A stretch of 64,000 bases of DNA, from positions 62,001 through 126,000 of the forward strand of contig NZ_FZNT01000010.1 of NCBI RefSeq assembly GCF_900188235.1, given 5' to 3'. Shown piece by piece: positions 26,114-35,712 of the stretch. The stretch's first letter is position 1, and every line of letters begins with the position of its first letter. The position numbers were made by a program, and so were the translations under genes. Under the pieces are notes generated by a model. The model ran no database searches. It was not told the DNA's origin and saw only the letters and a program-made list of their open reading frames with translations. The stretch is from Lutibacter agarilyticus. Its GTDB lineage: Bacteria > Bacteroidota > Bacteroidia > Flavobacteriales > Flavobacteriaceae.

Positions 26114-28012
26114 TTATTTTTTTCGTTTTTGTTGTGCTTGTTGGTCTTGCGCTTGCTTCATAGCATCATTCAAACGCTTCTTAAATTTACCTTCTTTCTT
26201 AGGTTTTAATTTATTTGCTTGAATTTTTGCATGAATTTTGTCTTCATCAATAATGTAGTTCTTAATAATCAACATAATTGTGATAGTTAATAAGTTAGAT
26301 ACAAAATAGTATAAACTTAAACTACTAGCATACATGTTGAAGAAAATTAACATCATTACTGGTGAGAAATACATCATCATTTTCATCATCTTTTGCATAT
26401 CAGGCATTCCTTCTTGCGTAGGTTGCTGCATATTCATTTGTTGACTTTGACTCATTCTCATATAAAAGAAAATTGCGATTGATGCCAATATTGGGAACAA
26501 GCTAATATGAGACCCATACATTGGAATATGAAAAGGGAGTTCATAAACAGAATCATAAGCAGATAAATCATCGGCCCATAAAAATCCTTTTTGACGTAAA
26601 TCTATATTTGAAGGGAAAAATCTAAACAATGCAAAGAATACAGGCATTTGTAAAACTGCAGGGATACAACCAGCAAGTGGACTTACGCCAGCTTTACTTT
26701 GCAATGCCATAGTTTCTTGTTGACGTTTCATAGCGTTTTCTTTTCCAGGCAAACGCTTGTTAATTTCTTCCATTTCAGGTTTTAATACCTTCATCTTCGC
26801 ACTAGATAAATAGGATTTGTATACTAGCGGAGACATAAAAATACGAACAACAATAGTTAATAGGATAATAATTAATCCGTAATTACCTATAAACCCTTGT
26901 AAAAAGTTAAATACAGGAACAAAAACTACACGGTTAATAAAACCAAAGATTCCCCAACCTAGGTTTACGACTTCTTTTATGTTTCTATCGTATTTTTTTA
27001 GAATTTGGTAATCATTAGGTCCAATATACCAATTCATATTGTAATTAAGTTCTCCACCTTGAAGTGCTAACGGAGCTTTTAAAGAAAATGCTTTTGTAAA
27101 AGCGTCAGTTTCTTCGTCTTTTGTAAGTGTTTTTGAATCTAATTTAGCAGTTTCAAAAGCTTGATTTGAAATTAAGATAGTTGAAAAGAAATGTTGTTTA
27201 AAAGCAACCCAGTTTACGTCAGATTCTTCAGCATCATCTTCACCACCTACAGAAAGGTAGTCAATTTTTTCATCTTCTTTTTCATAATACATCTCAGTTT
27301 GTTGGTTCTCATAACGAATACTCTTTTCGTGACGGTATCCATCTAAATTCCAATCTAAAGTAATAGCTTGAGAACTGTTTATGGTAGAATTTAACCCTTG
27401 AGAACGCATATTGAAATCAACCATATATGCTCCTGGTTTCATAACATAGCTATACTCTAAAAACTGATTGTTAGAAACTTTTAGCTTCATAGAAAGTACT
27501 TGTTCTTCGCCATTTTTAGTTAATGTAGGCTCAAAAAGTAAATCTTTTGTGTTTAATGCTCTATTGTCTGTAGTTCCAAAGTTGATGTTAAAAGAGGCGT
27601 TATTATCTTTAATCATATACAACGGTAATGAGTCGTATGTAACGTGAGATTTAATTAAAGCTTCTTTAATTTGACCACCTTTATTAGAAATTACTAGTTT
27701 TAAAACATCGTTTTCTAAAATAGTTTCAGCATTAGTTAATGTTGCTGAAGAAGCAAATGCTCCTAAGGCTGTTTTAGCTTTTGCTAAACTTAAAGAATCT
27801 GTAGCTTGAACTGGAACTTCAGCAGTAGTATTAAAACTTGCCGCATTTGTAGCAGCTGTTTCTGTTTCTTTTTGTGTTTGTTCAGTTTTTGCTTTTTTCT
27901 GAGCTTCTAATTCCTCAGGAGTAGGTTGGTTGGTATATGCCCACCAAATGAATATTACAAATAATAAGCCGAAGCCAATTATAGAATTGTAATCGAATTT
28001 TTTTTCTTCCAT
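26114..28012 (-). CDS. yidC: Membrane protein insertase YidC
   Basis: YidC inserts and folds inner-membrane proteins, alone or with SecYEG. The 632-aa product starts MEEKKFDYNSIIGFGLLFVI with the first membrane segment, has a large periplasmic domain (about 60-350) and the conserved C-terminal 60-kDa insertase domain (about 360-605: NYGLIIILLTIVVRI, AGCIPAVLQMPVFFALFRFF). The tail is strongly basic and Q-rich, probably ribosome-contacting. It is directly downstream of pyrG. Confidence 0.95.
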   Translation of the reverse strand: MEEKKFDYNSIIGFGLLFVIFIWWAYTNQPTPEELEAQKKAKTEQTQKETETAATNAASFNTTAEVPVQATDSLSLAKAKTALGAFASSATLTNAETILENDVLKLVISNKGGQIKEALIKSHVTYDSLPLYMIKDNNASFNINFGTTDNRALNTKDLLFEPTLTKNGEEQVLSMKLKVSNNQFLEYSYVMKPGAYMVDFNMRSQGLNSTINSSQAITLDWNLDGYRHEKSIRYENQQTEMYYEKEDEKIDYLSVGGEDDAEESDVNWVAFKQHFFSTILISNQAFETAKLDSKTLTKDEETDAFTKAFSLKAPLALQGGELNYNMNWYIGPNDYQILKKYDRNIKEVVNLGWGIFGFINRVVFVPVFNFLQGFIGNYGLIIILLTIVVRIFMSPLVYKSYLSSAKMKVLKPEMEEINKRLPGKENAMKRQQETMALQSKAGVSPLAGCIPAVLQMPVFFALFRFFPSNIDLRQKGFLWADDLSAYDSVYELPFHIPMYGSHISLFPILASIAIFFYMRMSQSQQMNMQQPTQEGMPDMQKMMKMMMYFSPVMMLIFFNMYASSLSLYYFVSNLLTITIMLIIKNYIIDEDKIHAKIQANKLKPKKEGKFKKRLNDAMKQAQDQQAQQKRKK

Positions 28013-28121
28013 CTTTGTTTTTAAAATGTCAATTTGTCATTAGCTTTTTAAAACTTTTTAAAAAGCCCGACAAATGTAGTAAATGTATAGTTAAATATTG
28101 ATTTTTATTGATGATTGTGTA

Positions 28122-29735
28122 TTACTTCAAAGAGTGTTCCAAACCTGCTTTTACAAAATCAACAAATAACGGGTGTGGGTTTAATACCGTACTTTTATAT
28201 TCTGGGTGGTATTGAACACCAACAAACCAAGGGTGAGAAGGAATTTCAACAACTTCAACCAAATTAGTTTTAGGATTTCTACCAGTGGCAATCATACCAG
28301 CTTCTTCAATTTGAGTTAAATAGTCACTGTTGAATTCATATCTATGTCTGTGACGTTCGCTAATTAATTCTTTCTTATAAATACCTTTAATTTTACTGTT
28401 TTCTTTCAATTCACAATCCCAAGCACCTAAACGCATAGTTCCACCGTATTCAGTAATGTCTTTTTGCTCTTCCATTAAATCAATAACAGGGTTTTTAGTT
28501 TCGCTATCCATTTCTGCTGAACTAGCATCAGCTAAGTTTAACACATTTCTAGAGAATTCAATAACTGCCATTTGCATTCCTAAACAAATACCTAAAAAAG
28601 GAACATTGTTTTCACGGGCATATTTTACAGCATCAATTTTCCCTTCAATTCCACGTTCACCAAAACCTGGAGCAACTAAAATTCCGTTTAAATTTTTTAA
28701 TTTTCTTGGAACATTTAATGTTGTTAAATCTTCAGAATGAATCCAATTAATATTTACTTTAACTTCGTTTTGAGCACCAGCGTGAATAAAAGCTTCGGTA
28801 ATAGATTTGTAGGCATCATGTAATTCAACATATTTACCAATTAAACCAATTTCAATAGTGTTTTTTGGATTTTTAAATTTCTTTAAAAACTGATTCCAAG
28901 CTTTTAGTTCTGGTTGTTTGTCGTTAGGAAGTTGTAATTTTTTTAATACAACGGCATCTAAACCTTCTTTTAGCATTAAGTTAGGAACATCGTAAATAGT
29001 TTCAGCATCAATAGACTCGATAACATCTTCTTTTTTTACATTGCAAAATAAAGCTAACTTATTTTTAATAGATTGTGATATATGGTGTTCTGTTCTGCAA
29101 ACTAAAATATCAGGACTTACCCCGCTTTGCATTAGCATTTTAACAGAATGCTGTGTTGGTTTTGTTTTTAATTCTCCAGCAGCAGCTAAATAAGGAATTA
29201 ATGTTAAATGAATTACAATGGCATTTTCATGACCTAATTCCCATAACAACTGTCGAACAGATTCTACATAAGGTAATGATTCAATATCACCAACGGTACC
29301 TCCAATTTCGGTAATAACAATGTCAAAATCTCCCGTATTTCCTAGAATTTGAATACGGTTTTTTATTTCATCAGTAATATGAGGAATAACTTGAACGGTT
29401 TTCCCTAAAAACTCACCTTTACGCTCTTTATCAATTACAGATTGATATATTCTACCAGTAGTAACGTTGTTAGCCTGAGATGTAGGAATGTTTAAATAAC
29501 GTTCGTAATGCCCTAAATCTAAATCGGTTTCAGCACCATCATCAGTTACATAGCATTCGCCATGTTCATAAGGATTTAAAGTTCCTGGGTCAATATTTAT
29601 ATATGGATCTAGTTTTTGTATGGTAACAGAATAGCCTCTGTCTTGTAGTAATTTGGCTAAAGAAGCTGCAATAATTCCTTTCCCAAGTGAAGAAGTAACC
29701 CCACCGGTTACAAAAACATATTTTGTATTTTTCAT
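28122..29735 (-). CDS. pyrG: CTP synthase
   Basis: PyrG converts UTP to CTP with ATP and glutamine. The 537-aa product has the amidoligase domain (start VFVTGGVTSSLGKG, about 1-270) and the C-terminal class I glutamine amidotransferase domain with the nucleophile Cys in GICLGMQ (near residue 380) and the HPEYKS His/Glu near residue 513. It is divergent from rpmH and upstream of yidC, separated by about 110 bp. Confidence 0.96.
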   Translation of the reverse strand: MKNTKYVFVTGGVTSSLGKGIIAASLAKLLQDRGYSVTIQKLDPYINIDPGTLNPYEHGECYVTDDGAETDLDLGHYERYLNIPTSQANNVTTGRIYQSVIDKERKGEFLGKTVQVIPHITDEIKNRIQILGNTGDFDIVITEIGGTVGDIESLPYVESVRQLLWELGHENAIVIHLTLIPYLAAAGELKTKPTQHSVKMLMQSGVSPDILVCRTEHHISQSIKNKLALFCNVKKEDVIESIDAETIYDVPNLMLKEGLDAVVLKKLQLPNDKQPELKAWNQFLKKFKNPKNTIEIGLIGKYVELHDAYKSITEAFIHAGAQNEVKVNINWIHSEDLTTLNVPRKLKNLNGILVAPGFGERGIEGKIDAVKYARENNVPFLGICLGMQMAVIEFSRNVLNLADASSAEMDSETKNPVIDLMEEQKDITEYGGTMRLGAWDCELKENSKIKGIYKKELISERHRHRYEFNSDYLTQIEEAGMIATGRNPKTNLVEVVEIPSHPWFVGVQYHPEYKSTVLNPHPLFVDFVKAGLEHSLK

Positions 29736-29907
29736 TAATCTTACGTTTGGGCAAAAGTACTAAAGCTATTTTAGTTGACAAAAAGGAAAAGTAATAAATT
29801 TTTAAACTTCATTTTAAATACGAATTATATATTTAGGATTCCAAAAGCATCTTTATTAAGGGGGTTTAAGATGTATTTTATTTTTTTTTATTTTTTTTTA
29901 TATTCTA

Positions 29908-29938
29908 TTTGTCAAACACAAAACTAATTGTATATTTG
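29908..29938 (+). promoter_or_regulatory. Promoter of rpmH
   Basis: TTTG (29908-29911), a 19-nt spacer and TATATTTG (29931-29938) match the Bacteroidetes consensus exactly. The predicted leader before rpmH is about 70 nt. A T-rich tract (about 29877-29902) lies directly upstream. Confidence 0.78.
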
Positions 29939-30014
29939 CCAACGCTTTTAAGGAGAGGATTTCTTCAGTAAAAAGCATCAAAAAAAGAAACACGATTTTT
30001 AAAATTTTAAAGTA

Positions 30015-30176
30015 ATGCCAAAAAGAACTTATCAGCCTTCGAAAAGAAAGAGAAGAAATAAACACGGTTTTAGAGAGCGTATGGCTTCTGCAACTGGTAG
30101 AAAAGTTTTAGCAAGAAGAAGAGCTAAAGGAAGAAAAAGAGTTAGTGTTTCTTCAGATCCGAGACCAAAGAAATAA
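30015..30176 (+). CDS. rpmH: 50S ribosomal protein L34
   Basis: This 53-aa protein is clearly L34: [20 protein letters not shown] followed by the arginine- and lysine-rich [13 protein letters not shown] segment. It is a component of the large ribosomal subunit. It has its own promoter (29908-29938) and terminator (30199-30224), so it is probably monocistronic. It is not followed by rnpA here: carB is next. Confidence 0.96.
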   Translation: MPKRTYQPSKRKRRNKHGFRERMASATGRKVLARRRAKGRKRVSVSSDPRPKK

Positions 30177-30198
30177 TGAAACGATAGTTTTATACATT

Positions 30199-30224
30199 AG
30201 GTGTTACTTTTTATTAGTAACACC
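30199..30224 (+). terminator. Intrinsic terminator of rpmH
   Basis: A 9-bp stem (GGTGTTACT/AGTAACACC) with a 7-nt loop is followed by seven T. It starts 23 bp after the rpmH stop. Confidence 0.85.
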
Positions 30225-30319
30225 TTTTTTTATGTTTTTTTGATAAGTTTTGAAAACTTAATTTCAGAAAAAAACGATTTTTATAGATATTTACAAAATT
30301 TTATATTTAACACGAACAG

Positions 30320-33172
30320 ATGCCTAAAAACACAAAAATTAAATCGATTTTAATAATTGGATCAGGTCCAATTATCATTGGTCAAGCCTGTGAATTTGAT
30401 TATTCTGGATCTCAAGCAATTAGATCATTGAAAGAAGAGGGGATTGAAGTTACTTTAATCAATTCTAATCCTGCAACTATTATGACCGATCCGTCATTAG
30501 CGGATAATGTTTACTTAAAACCATTAACTACAAAATCTATTATTGAGATTTTACAAATGCATCCTAATATTGATGCTGTGTTACCTACAATGGGTGGTCA
30601 AACAGCTTTAAATTTATGTATTGAAGCTGATGATAAAGGTATTTGGGAAGACTTTAATGTAGAATTAATAGGTGTTGATATTGATGCAATCAATATTACG
30701 GAAGATAGAGAGCAGTTTAGAAAATTAATGATTGAAATTGGGATTGGTCAGGCACCATCAACAACTGCAACTTCATTTTTAAAAGGAAAAGAAATTGCAC
30801 AAGAGTATGGTTTTCCATTGGTAATTCGCCCTTCATTTACTTTAGGTGGTTACGGAGCTTCAATTGTTTATGATAAAAAAGATTTTGATGAATTATTAAG
30901 TAGAGGTTTAGAAGCTTCCCCAATTCACGAAGTAATTATAGATAAGGCTTTATTAGGTTGGAAAGAATATGAATTAGAATTATTGAGAGATAGTAATGAC
31001 AATGTAGTAATTGTTTGTACTATTGAAAATATGGATCCTATGGGAATTCATACAGGAGATTCAATTACTGTTGCTCCAGCAATGACTTTAAGTGATACTA
31101 CTTTCCAAAAAATGCGTGATATGGCAATACATATGATGCGTTCAATTGGAGATTTTGCAGGTGGTTGTAATGTACAGTTTGCTGTAAGTCCTGATGAAAA
31201 AGAAGATATTATTGCAATTGAAATTAACCCACGTGTATCTCGCTCTTCAGCTTTAGCTTCAAAAGCAACAGGGTATCCTATTGCAAAAATTGCTGCAAAA
31301 TTAGCAATTGGTTATCATTTAGATGAATTAAACAATCAAATTACAAAAACTACTTCGGCATTATTTGAGCCAACATTAGATTATGTAATTGTAAAAATTC
31401 CTCGTTGGAACTTTGATAAGTTTGAAGGAGCTGATAGAACTTTAGGACTTCAAATGAAATCGGTTGGTGAAGTTATGGGAATTGGTCGTTGTTTTCAAGA
31501 AGCTTTGCATAAAGCAACACAATCTTTAGAAATAAAGCGTAATGGTTTAGGTGCTGACGGAAAAGGAGAAAAAGATTACGATACCATTATCCAGAAATTA
31601 AAATTTGCAAGTTGGGATCGTGTTTTTGTTATTTATGATGCTATTCAAATGGGAATTCCTTTGAGTAGAATTCACGAAATTACAAAAATTGATATGTGGT
31701 ATTTAAAGCAATACGAGGAGTTATTAGCTTTGGAAGTTGAAATTTCAACAAATAAACTAGAAACGTTGTCTTATGAATTATTGTTAGAAGCAAAACAAAA
31801 AGGTTTTGCAGACAGGCAAATAGCACATATGTTAAGTTGTTTAGAAAGTGATGTAAAGGCTAAAAGAACAGCATTAGATATCAATCGTGTTTATAAATTG
31901 GTAGATACTTGTGCGGCTGAATTTAATGCGCAAACACCATATTATTATTCAACTTTTGAAAACAAAATGATTACGCCTGATGGTGTAAGCAGAGCAGACA
32001 ATGAAAGTGTAGTTACTGAGAAGAAAAAAATAGTTGTATTAGGTTCTGGTCCAAATAGAATTGGGCAAGGAATTGAGTTTGATTATTGTTGTGTGCATGG
32101 TGTTTTAGCTGCTAAAGAAGCAGGTTATGAAACAATTATGATTAATTGTAATCCTGAAACAGTTTCAACAGATTTTGATACTGCGGATAAATTATATTTT
32201 GAACCAGTCTTCTGGGAGCATATTTACGATATTATTGAGCACGAAAAACCTGAAGGTGTAATTGTTCAATTAGGTGGGCAAACCGCATTAAAATTAGCTG
32301 AGAAATTATCTAAATGGGGTGTGAAAATTATAGGAACTAGTTTTGAAGCACTTGATTTGGCTGAAGATAGAAAACGTTTTTCAGAATTATTGGTAGATTT
32401 AGATATTCCTTTCCCAAAATATGGTACAGCTACTTCTGCTGATGAAGCTGCAGCAATAGCTGATAATTTAGATTTTCCAATTTTGGTGCGTCCTTCTTAT
32501 GTATTAGGAGGTCAAGGAATGAAAATTGTAATCAATAAAGAAGAGTTGGAAAAGCACGTAGTTGATTTATTGCGTAAAATCCCAAACAATATGTTGTTGT
32601 TAGACCATTATTTAGATGGTGCAATTGAAGCTGAAGCTGATGCAATTTGTGATGGTGAAGATGTTTACATTATTGGAATTATGGAGCATATTGAGCCTTG
32701 TGGAGTGCATTCGGGAGATTCAAATGCTACATTACCACCGTTTAATTTAGGTGAATTTGTAATGCAACAAATAAAAGATCATACTAAGAAAATTGCGTTG
32801 GCCCTAGAAACAAAAGGGTTAATTAATATTCAGTTTGCGGTAAAAGACGATATTGTTTACATTATTGAAGCAAATCCAAGAGCATCACGTACAGTGCCGT
32901 TTATAGCAAAAGCATACCAAGAGCCTTATGTAAATTACGCTACTAAAGTAATGTTAGGAGAAAATAAAGTGAAAGATTTTAATTTCAATCCTAAACTAGA
33001 AGGGTATGCAATTAAGCAACCAGTTTTCTCTTTTAATAAGTTTCCTAATGTAGATAAAAAATTAGGACCTGAGATGAAATCAACAGGAGAAAGCATTTTG
33101 TTTATTGATAGTTTAAAAGACGATCAATTTTATGAATTGTATTCTCGAAGAAAAATGTACTTAAGTAAGTAA
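30320..33172 (+). CDS. carB: Carbamoyl-phosphate synthase large subunit, short form
   Basis: CarB makes carbamoyl phosphate for arginine and pyrimidine synthesis. The 950-aa product has two ATP-grasp synthetase halves (first GSGPIIIGQACEFDYSG; second GSGPNRIGQGIEFDYCC near residue 578). It ends at YSRRKMYLSK, so the C-terminal methylglyoxal-synthase-like allosteric domain of about 120 residues found in E. coli CarB (1073 aa) is absent. This short form is usual in Flavobacteriaceae as far as I recall, so it is not evidence of a broken gene. carA is not adjacent. Confidence 0.94.
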   Translation: MPKNTKIKSILIIGSGPIIIGQACEFDYSGSQAIRSLKEEGIEVTLINSNPATIMTDPSLADNVYLKPLTTKSIIEILQMHPNIDAVLPTMGGQTALNLCIEADDKGIWEDFNVELIGVDIDAINITEDREQFRKLMIEIGIGQAPSTTATSFLKGKEIAQEYGFPLVIRPSFTLGGYGASIVYDKKDFDELLSRGLEASPIHEVIIDKALLGWKEYELELLRDSNDNVVIVCTIENMDPMGIHTGDSITVAPAMTLSDTTFQKMRDMAIHMMRSIGDFAGGCNVQFAVSPDEKEDIIAIEINPRVSRSSALASKATGYPIAKIAAKLAIGYHLDELNNQITKTTSALFEPTLDYVIVKIPRWNFDKFEGADRTLGLQMKSVGEVMGIGRCFQEALHKATQSLEIKRNGLGADGKGEKDYDTIIQKLKFASWDRVFVIYDAIQMGIPLSRIHEITKIDMWYLKQYEELLALEVEISTNKLETLSYELLLEAKQKGFADRQIAHMLSCLESDVKAKRTALDINRVYKLVDTCAAEFNAQTPYYYSTFENKMITPDGVSRADNESVVTEKKKIVVLGSGPNRIGQGIEFDYCCVHGVLAAKEAGYETIMINCNPETVSTDFDTADKLYFEPVFWEHIYDIIEHEKPEGVIVQLGGQTALKLAEKLSKWGVKIIGTSFEALDLAEDRKRFSELLVDLDIPFPKYGTATSADEAAAIADNLDFPILVRPSYVLGGQGMKIVINKEELEKHVVDLLRKIPNNMLLLDHYLDGAIEAEADAICDGEDVYIIGIMEHIEPCGVHSGDSNATLPPFNLGEFVMQQIKDHTKKIALALETKGLINIQFAVKDDIVYIIEANPRASRTVPFIAKAYQEPYVNYATKVMLGENKVKDFNFNPKLEGYAIKQPVFSFNKFPNVDKKLGPEMKSTGESILFIDSLKDDQFYELYSRRKMYLSK

Positions 33173-33191
33173 TACTTAATATAATTAAATT

Positions 33192-33216
33192 AAAGAGCTC
33201 CTTTTTGGAGCTCTTT
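33192..33216 (+). terminator. Intrinsic terminator of carB
   Basis: A perfect 10-bp stem (AAAGAGCTCC/GGAGCTCTTT) with a 5-T loop and a T-run follows the carB stop by about 20 bp. It abuts the -33 element of the merR promoter. Confidence 0.87.
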
Positions 33217-33246
33217 TTGTTTATTTAAATAAAGTTTGTATCTTTG
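33216..33246 (+). promoter_or_regulatory. Promoter of the merR-type regulator
   Basis: TTTG (33216-33219), a 19-nt spacer and TATCTTTG (33239-33246) match the Bacteroidetes consensus. A 14-bp perfect palindrome (TTTATTTAAATAAA, 33220-33233) lies in the spacer, and TTGTTTAA (33244-33251) overlaps the end of the -7 element; both are candidate operators. Confidence 0.72.
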
Positions 33247-33267
33247 TTTAAATAAAAACAATTTACA

Positions 33268-34167
33268 TTGAACAATATAAAGTCTGAATTTACGATAAAA
33301 GATCTTGAAAACTTTTCAGGAATCAAAGCGCATACTATAAGAATATGGGAAAAGCGCTATAATTTGTTAGCTCCAAATAGAACCGATTCTAACATTAGAT
33401 ATTATGATATAGATAATCTTCTGAAATTGTTAAACGTATCTTATTTAAACGCTAATGGTTATAAAATTTCAAAAATTTCTGAATTACCTGAGTCAAAATT
33501 AAATGCAACAGTAAGAGAATTGGTTGCTAAAAATGGTGCAGATAGTCAGGCTTCAAATACGTTGAAGTTGGCAATGTTAAATTTTGATGAAAATTTATTT
33601 AACATTACCTATAACAATCTTATAGCTCAGTCCTCACTAAGAGCGGTGTTTAAAAATGTGTTTTTGCCTTTTTTAAATGAAATAGGGTTATTGTGGCAAG
33701 TAAATTCTATTACTCCAGCACATGAACATTTTATAACAAATCTTATTAAACAAAAAATATTTATTAATATTGAGCGGTTGCAATTGTCATCTCCAACAAA
33801 TTTTGATAAAATTTTCGTTTTGTATTTGCCTATGAATGAAATTCACGAATTAGGTTTGTTATATCTTCATTTTGAATTATTGCTACACGGATACCAATCT
33901 ATTTATTTAGGTCCAAGTGTTCCTTCAGAAAATTTAGGAGATGTTCAAAAAGTATATAATTCTATTTGTTTTGTAAGTTTTTTAACCGTTGAACCTTCTA
34001 AAGAATCTGTTTCAGAATATGTTGAAAATATAGAAAATATGGTATTAGAAGGCACAGAAGATGAATTGTGGTTAATGGGAAGAAAAACTACTGAAGAAGA
34101 AGTTGTAGCGAAATCTGATAAAGTACGTATATTTAAATCATTGGATGAATTGTTAAATAATTTGTAA
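33268..34167 (+). CDS. MerR-family regulator with cobalamin-binding domain, CarH/LitR-like
   Basis: This 299-aa protein has an N-terminal MerR winged helix (TIKDLENFSGIKAHTIRIWE, about 9-28) and a C-terminal B12-binding region. W143-x9-E153-H154 matches the W-x9-EH motif that caps adenosylcobalamin in CarH. E191-x-H193-x2-G196 corresponds to the cobalamin lower-ligand motif DxHxxG, with Glu for Asp. In CarH/LitR, bound adenosylcobalamin senses light and relieves repression of carotenoid genes. The start is a TTG at 33268 about 17 nt from the predicted transcript start. It directly precedes crtI, and probably regulates it and itself. Confidence 0.85.
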   Translation: MNNIKSEFTIKDLENFSGIKAHTIRIWEKRYNLLAPNRTDSNIRYYDIDNLLKLLNVSYLNANGYKISKISELPESKLNATVRELVAKNGADSQASNTLKLAMLNFDENLFNITYNNLIAQSSLRAVFKNVFLPFLNEIGLLWQVNSITPAHEHFITNLIKQKIFINIERLQLSSPTNFDKIFVLYLPMNEIHELGLLYLHFELLLHGYQSIYLGPSVPSENLGDVQKVYNSICFVSFLTVEPSKESVSEYVENIENMVLEGTEDELWLMGRKTTEEEVVAKSDKVRIFKSLDELLNNL

Positions 34168-34176
34168 ATTTCATTC

Positions 34177-34188
34177 AACAAATTTGTT
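34177..34188. promoter_or_regulatory. Candidate operator palindrome upstream of crtI
   Basis: AACAAATTTGTT is a perfect 12-bp palindrome that overlaps the -33 TTTG of the crtI promoter. Together with TTGTT-A-AACAA over the -7 element (34211-34221) it forms two candidate sites for a repressor of the crt operon. Confidence 0.45.
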
Positions 34189-34213
34189 TTAGTTTAATAA
34201 ATAGTTATATTTG
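34183..34213 (+). promoter_or_regulatory. Promoter of the crt operon
   Basis: TTTG (34183-34186), a 19-nt spacer and TATATTTG (34206-34213) match the consensus exactly. The crtI ATG is at 34222, only 8 bp beyond the -7 element, so the mRNA should start with almost no leader. Confidence 0.75.
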
Positions 34214-34221
34214 TTAAACAA

Positions 34222-35685
34222 ATGAGAGATATAATTATAATAGGTTCAGGATTTTCATCCCTTTCAACAGCTTGCTATTTAGCTAAAGCAGGCAATAACG
34301 TTACTATTCTTGAGAAAAACTCAACAATAGGAGGAAGAGCTAGACAGTTTAAACAAAATGGGTTTACATTTGATATGGGGCCAACTTGGTACTGGATGCC
34401 AGATGTTTTTGAGAAATTTTTTAAAGATTTTGGCAAAAAACCTTCAGATTATTACCAACTTGAAAAGTTAGGTCCAGCTTATCAGGTTTATTTTGGTAGA
34501 GATGATTCAATTACAATTCCTGACAACTTAAAAGATATTTATAAAATATTTGAAAAGGAAGAACCAGGTAGTTCAAAATACTTAAAAGATTTTTTAGATT
34601 CAGCTAAATTTAATTATGAAGTTGCAATTAATGATCTTGTTTATAAGCCAGGTGAATCAATTACCGAGTTAATTAACTTTACTACCATATCCAAGGTTAA
34701 TCAGTTTTTTACTTCTATAAGAAATACAGTTCGAAAAAATATTAAAAGCAATAAATTGCAGCAAATATTAGAGTTTCCAGTACTGTTTTTAGGAGCAAAA
34801 CCTAGTAATACACCAAGCTTTTATAATTTTATGAATTATGCAGATTTTGGTTTAGGAACTTGGCATCCAAAAGGGGGTATGTTTGAAGTGGTTAACGGAT
34901 TTGTAAAACTAGCAAAAAGTTTGGGTGTTAAAATTGAAACCAATGAAGCTATCGAAAAAATAGTTGTTAATAAAGGTGTTATTGAGGGGATTCAATCTAA
35001 TTCAAAATTCAGAACAGCAGATGTTGTAATAAGTGGTGCAGATTACCATCATACTGAAACTTTACTAGACCAAAAATATAGAGGATATTCTGAAAAATAC
35101 TGGGAGAAAAAAATATTTGCCCCTTCATCCTTACTTTTTTATGTTGGTTTTGATACAAAATTAAATAATGTTTCGCATCATACCTTGTTCTTTGATACCG
35201 ACTTTGATTTGCATGCAAAGGATATTTACGATACGCCAAAATGGCCAAAGGAGCCGCTTTTTTATGCTAGTTTTTCAAGTATAACAGATAATAGTTTTGC
35301 CCCTATTTCAAAAGAAGCGGCTACTTTTTTAATTCCTTTAGCGCCTGGGTTAAATGATAGTCCTGAGTTAAGAAATGAATATTTTTCAAAAATATTAAAA
35401 AGATTAGAGTATCTTACGGGTCAAGAATTGGCTGATTCAGTGTTGTTTAAAGAATCATTTTGTGTAAATGATTTTAAAAAAGACTATAATTCATACAAAG
35501 GAAATGCGTATGGTTTGGCAAATACATTATTTCAAACAGCATTTTTAAGGCCGAAAATAAAAAGTAAAAAGGTTGAAAACTTATTTTTCACTGGACAGTT
35601 AACAGTTCCGGGGCCTGGGGTGCCACCGGCAATTATTTCAGGAAAAATAGTTTCGGATATGGTTTTAAATACCAAAATAAAATAA
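34222..35685 (+). CDS. crtI: Phytoene desaturase
   Basis: CrtI desaturates phytoene to lycopene using FAD. The 487-aa protein begins with the dinucleotide-binding motif IIIGSGFSSLSTACYLA, followed by EKNSTIGGRARQFKQNGFTF, and ends with the bacterial-type desaturase signature FFTGQLTVPGPGVPPAIISG. It is the first gene of the crtI-crtB-unknown-crtZ-cyclase-photolyase run, in which spacings are 27 bp or less. No other desaturase is in the window. Confidence 0.94.
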   Translation: MRDIIIIGSGFSSLSTACYLAKAGNNVTILEKNSTIGGRARQFKQNGFTFDMGPTWYWMPDVFEKFFKDFGKKPSDYYQLEKLGPAYQVYFGRDDSITIPDNLKDIYKIFEKEEPGSSKYLKDFLDSAKFNYEVAINDLVYKPGESITELINFTTISKVNQFFTSIRNTVRKNIKSNKLQQILEFPVLFLGAKPSNTPSFYNFMNYADFGLGTWHPKGGMFEVVNGFVKLAKSLGVKIETNEAIEKIVVNKGVIEGIQSNSKFRTADVVISGADYHHTETLLDQKYRGYSEKYWEKKIFAPSSLLFYVGFDTKLNNVSHHTLFFDTDFDLHAKDIYDTPKWPKEPLFYASFSSITDNSFAPISKEAATFLIPLAPGLNDSPELRNEYFSKILKRLEYLTGQELADSVLFKESFCVNDFKKDYNSYKGNAYGLANTLFQTAFLRPKIKSKKVENLFFTGQLTVPGPGVPPAIISGKIVSDMVLNTKIK

Positions 35686-35712
35686 CTACAACTACTAACT
35701 AAAAAAATAATT

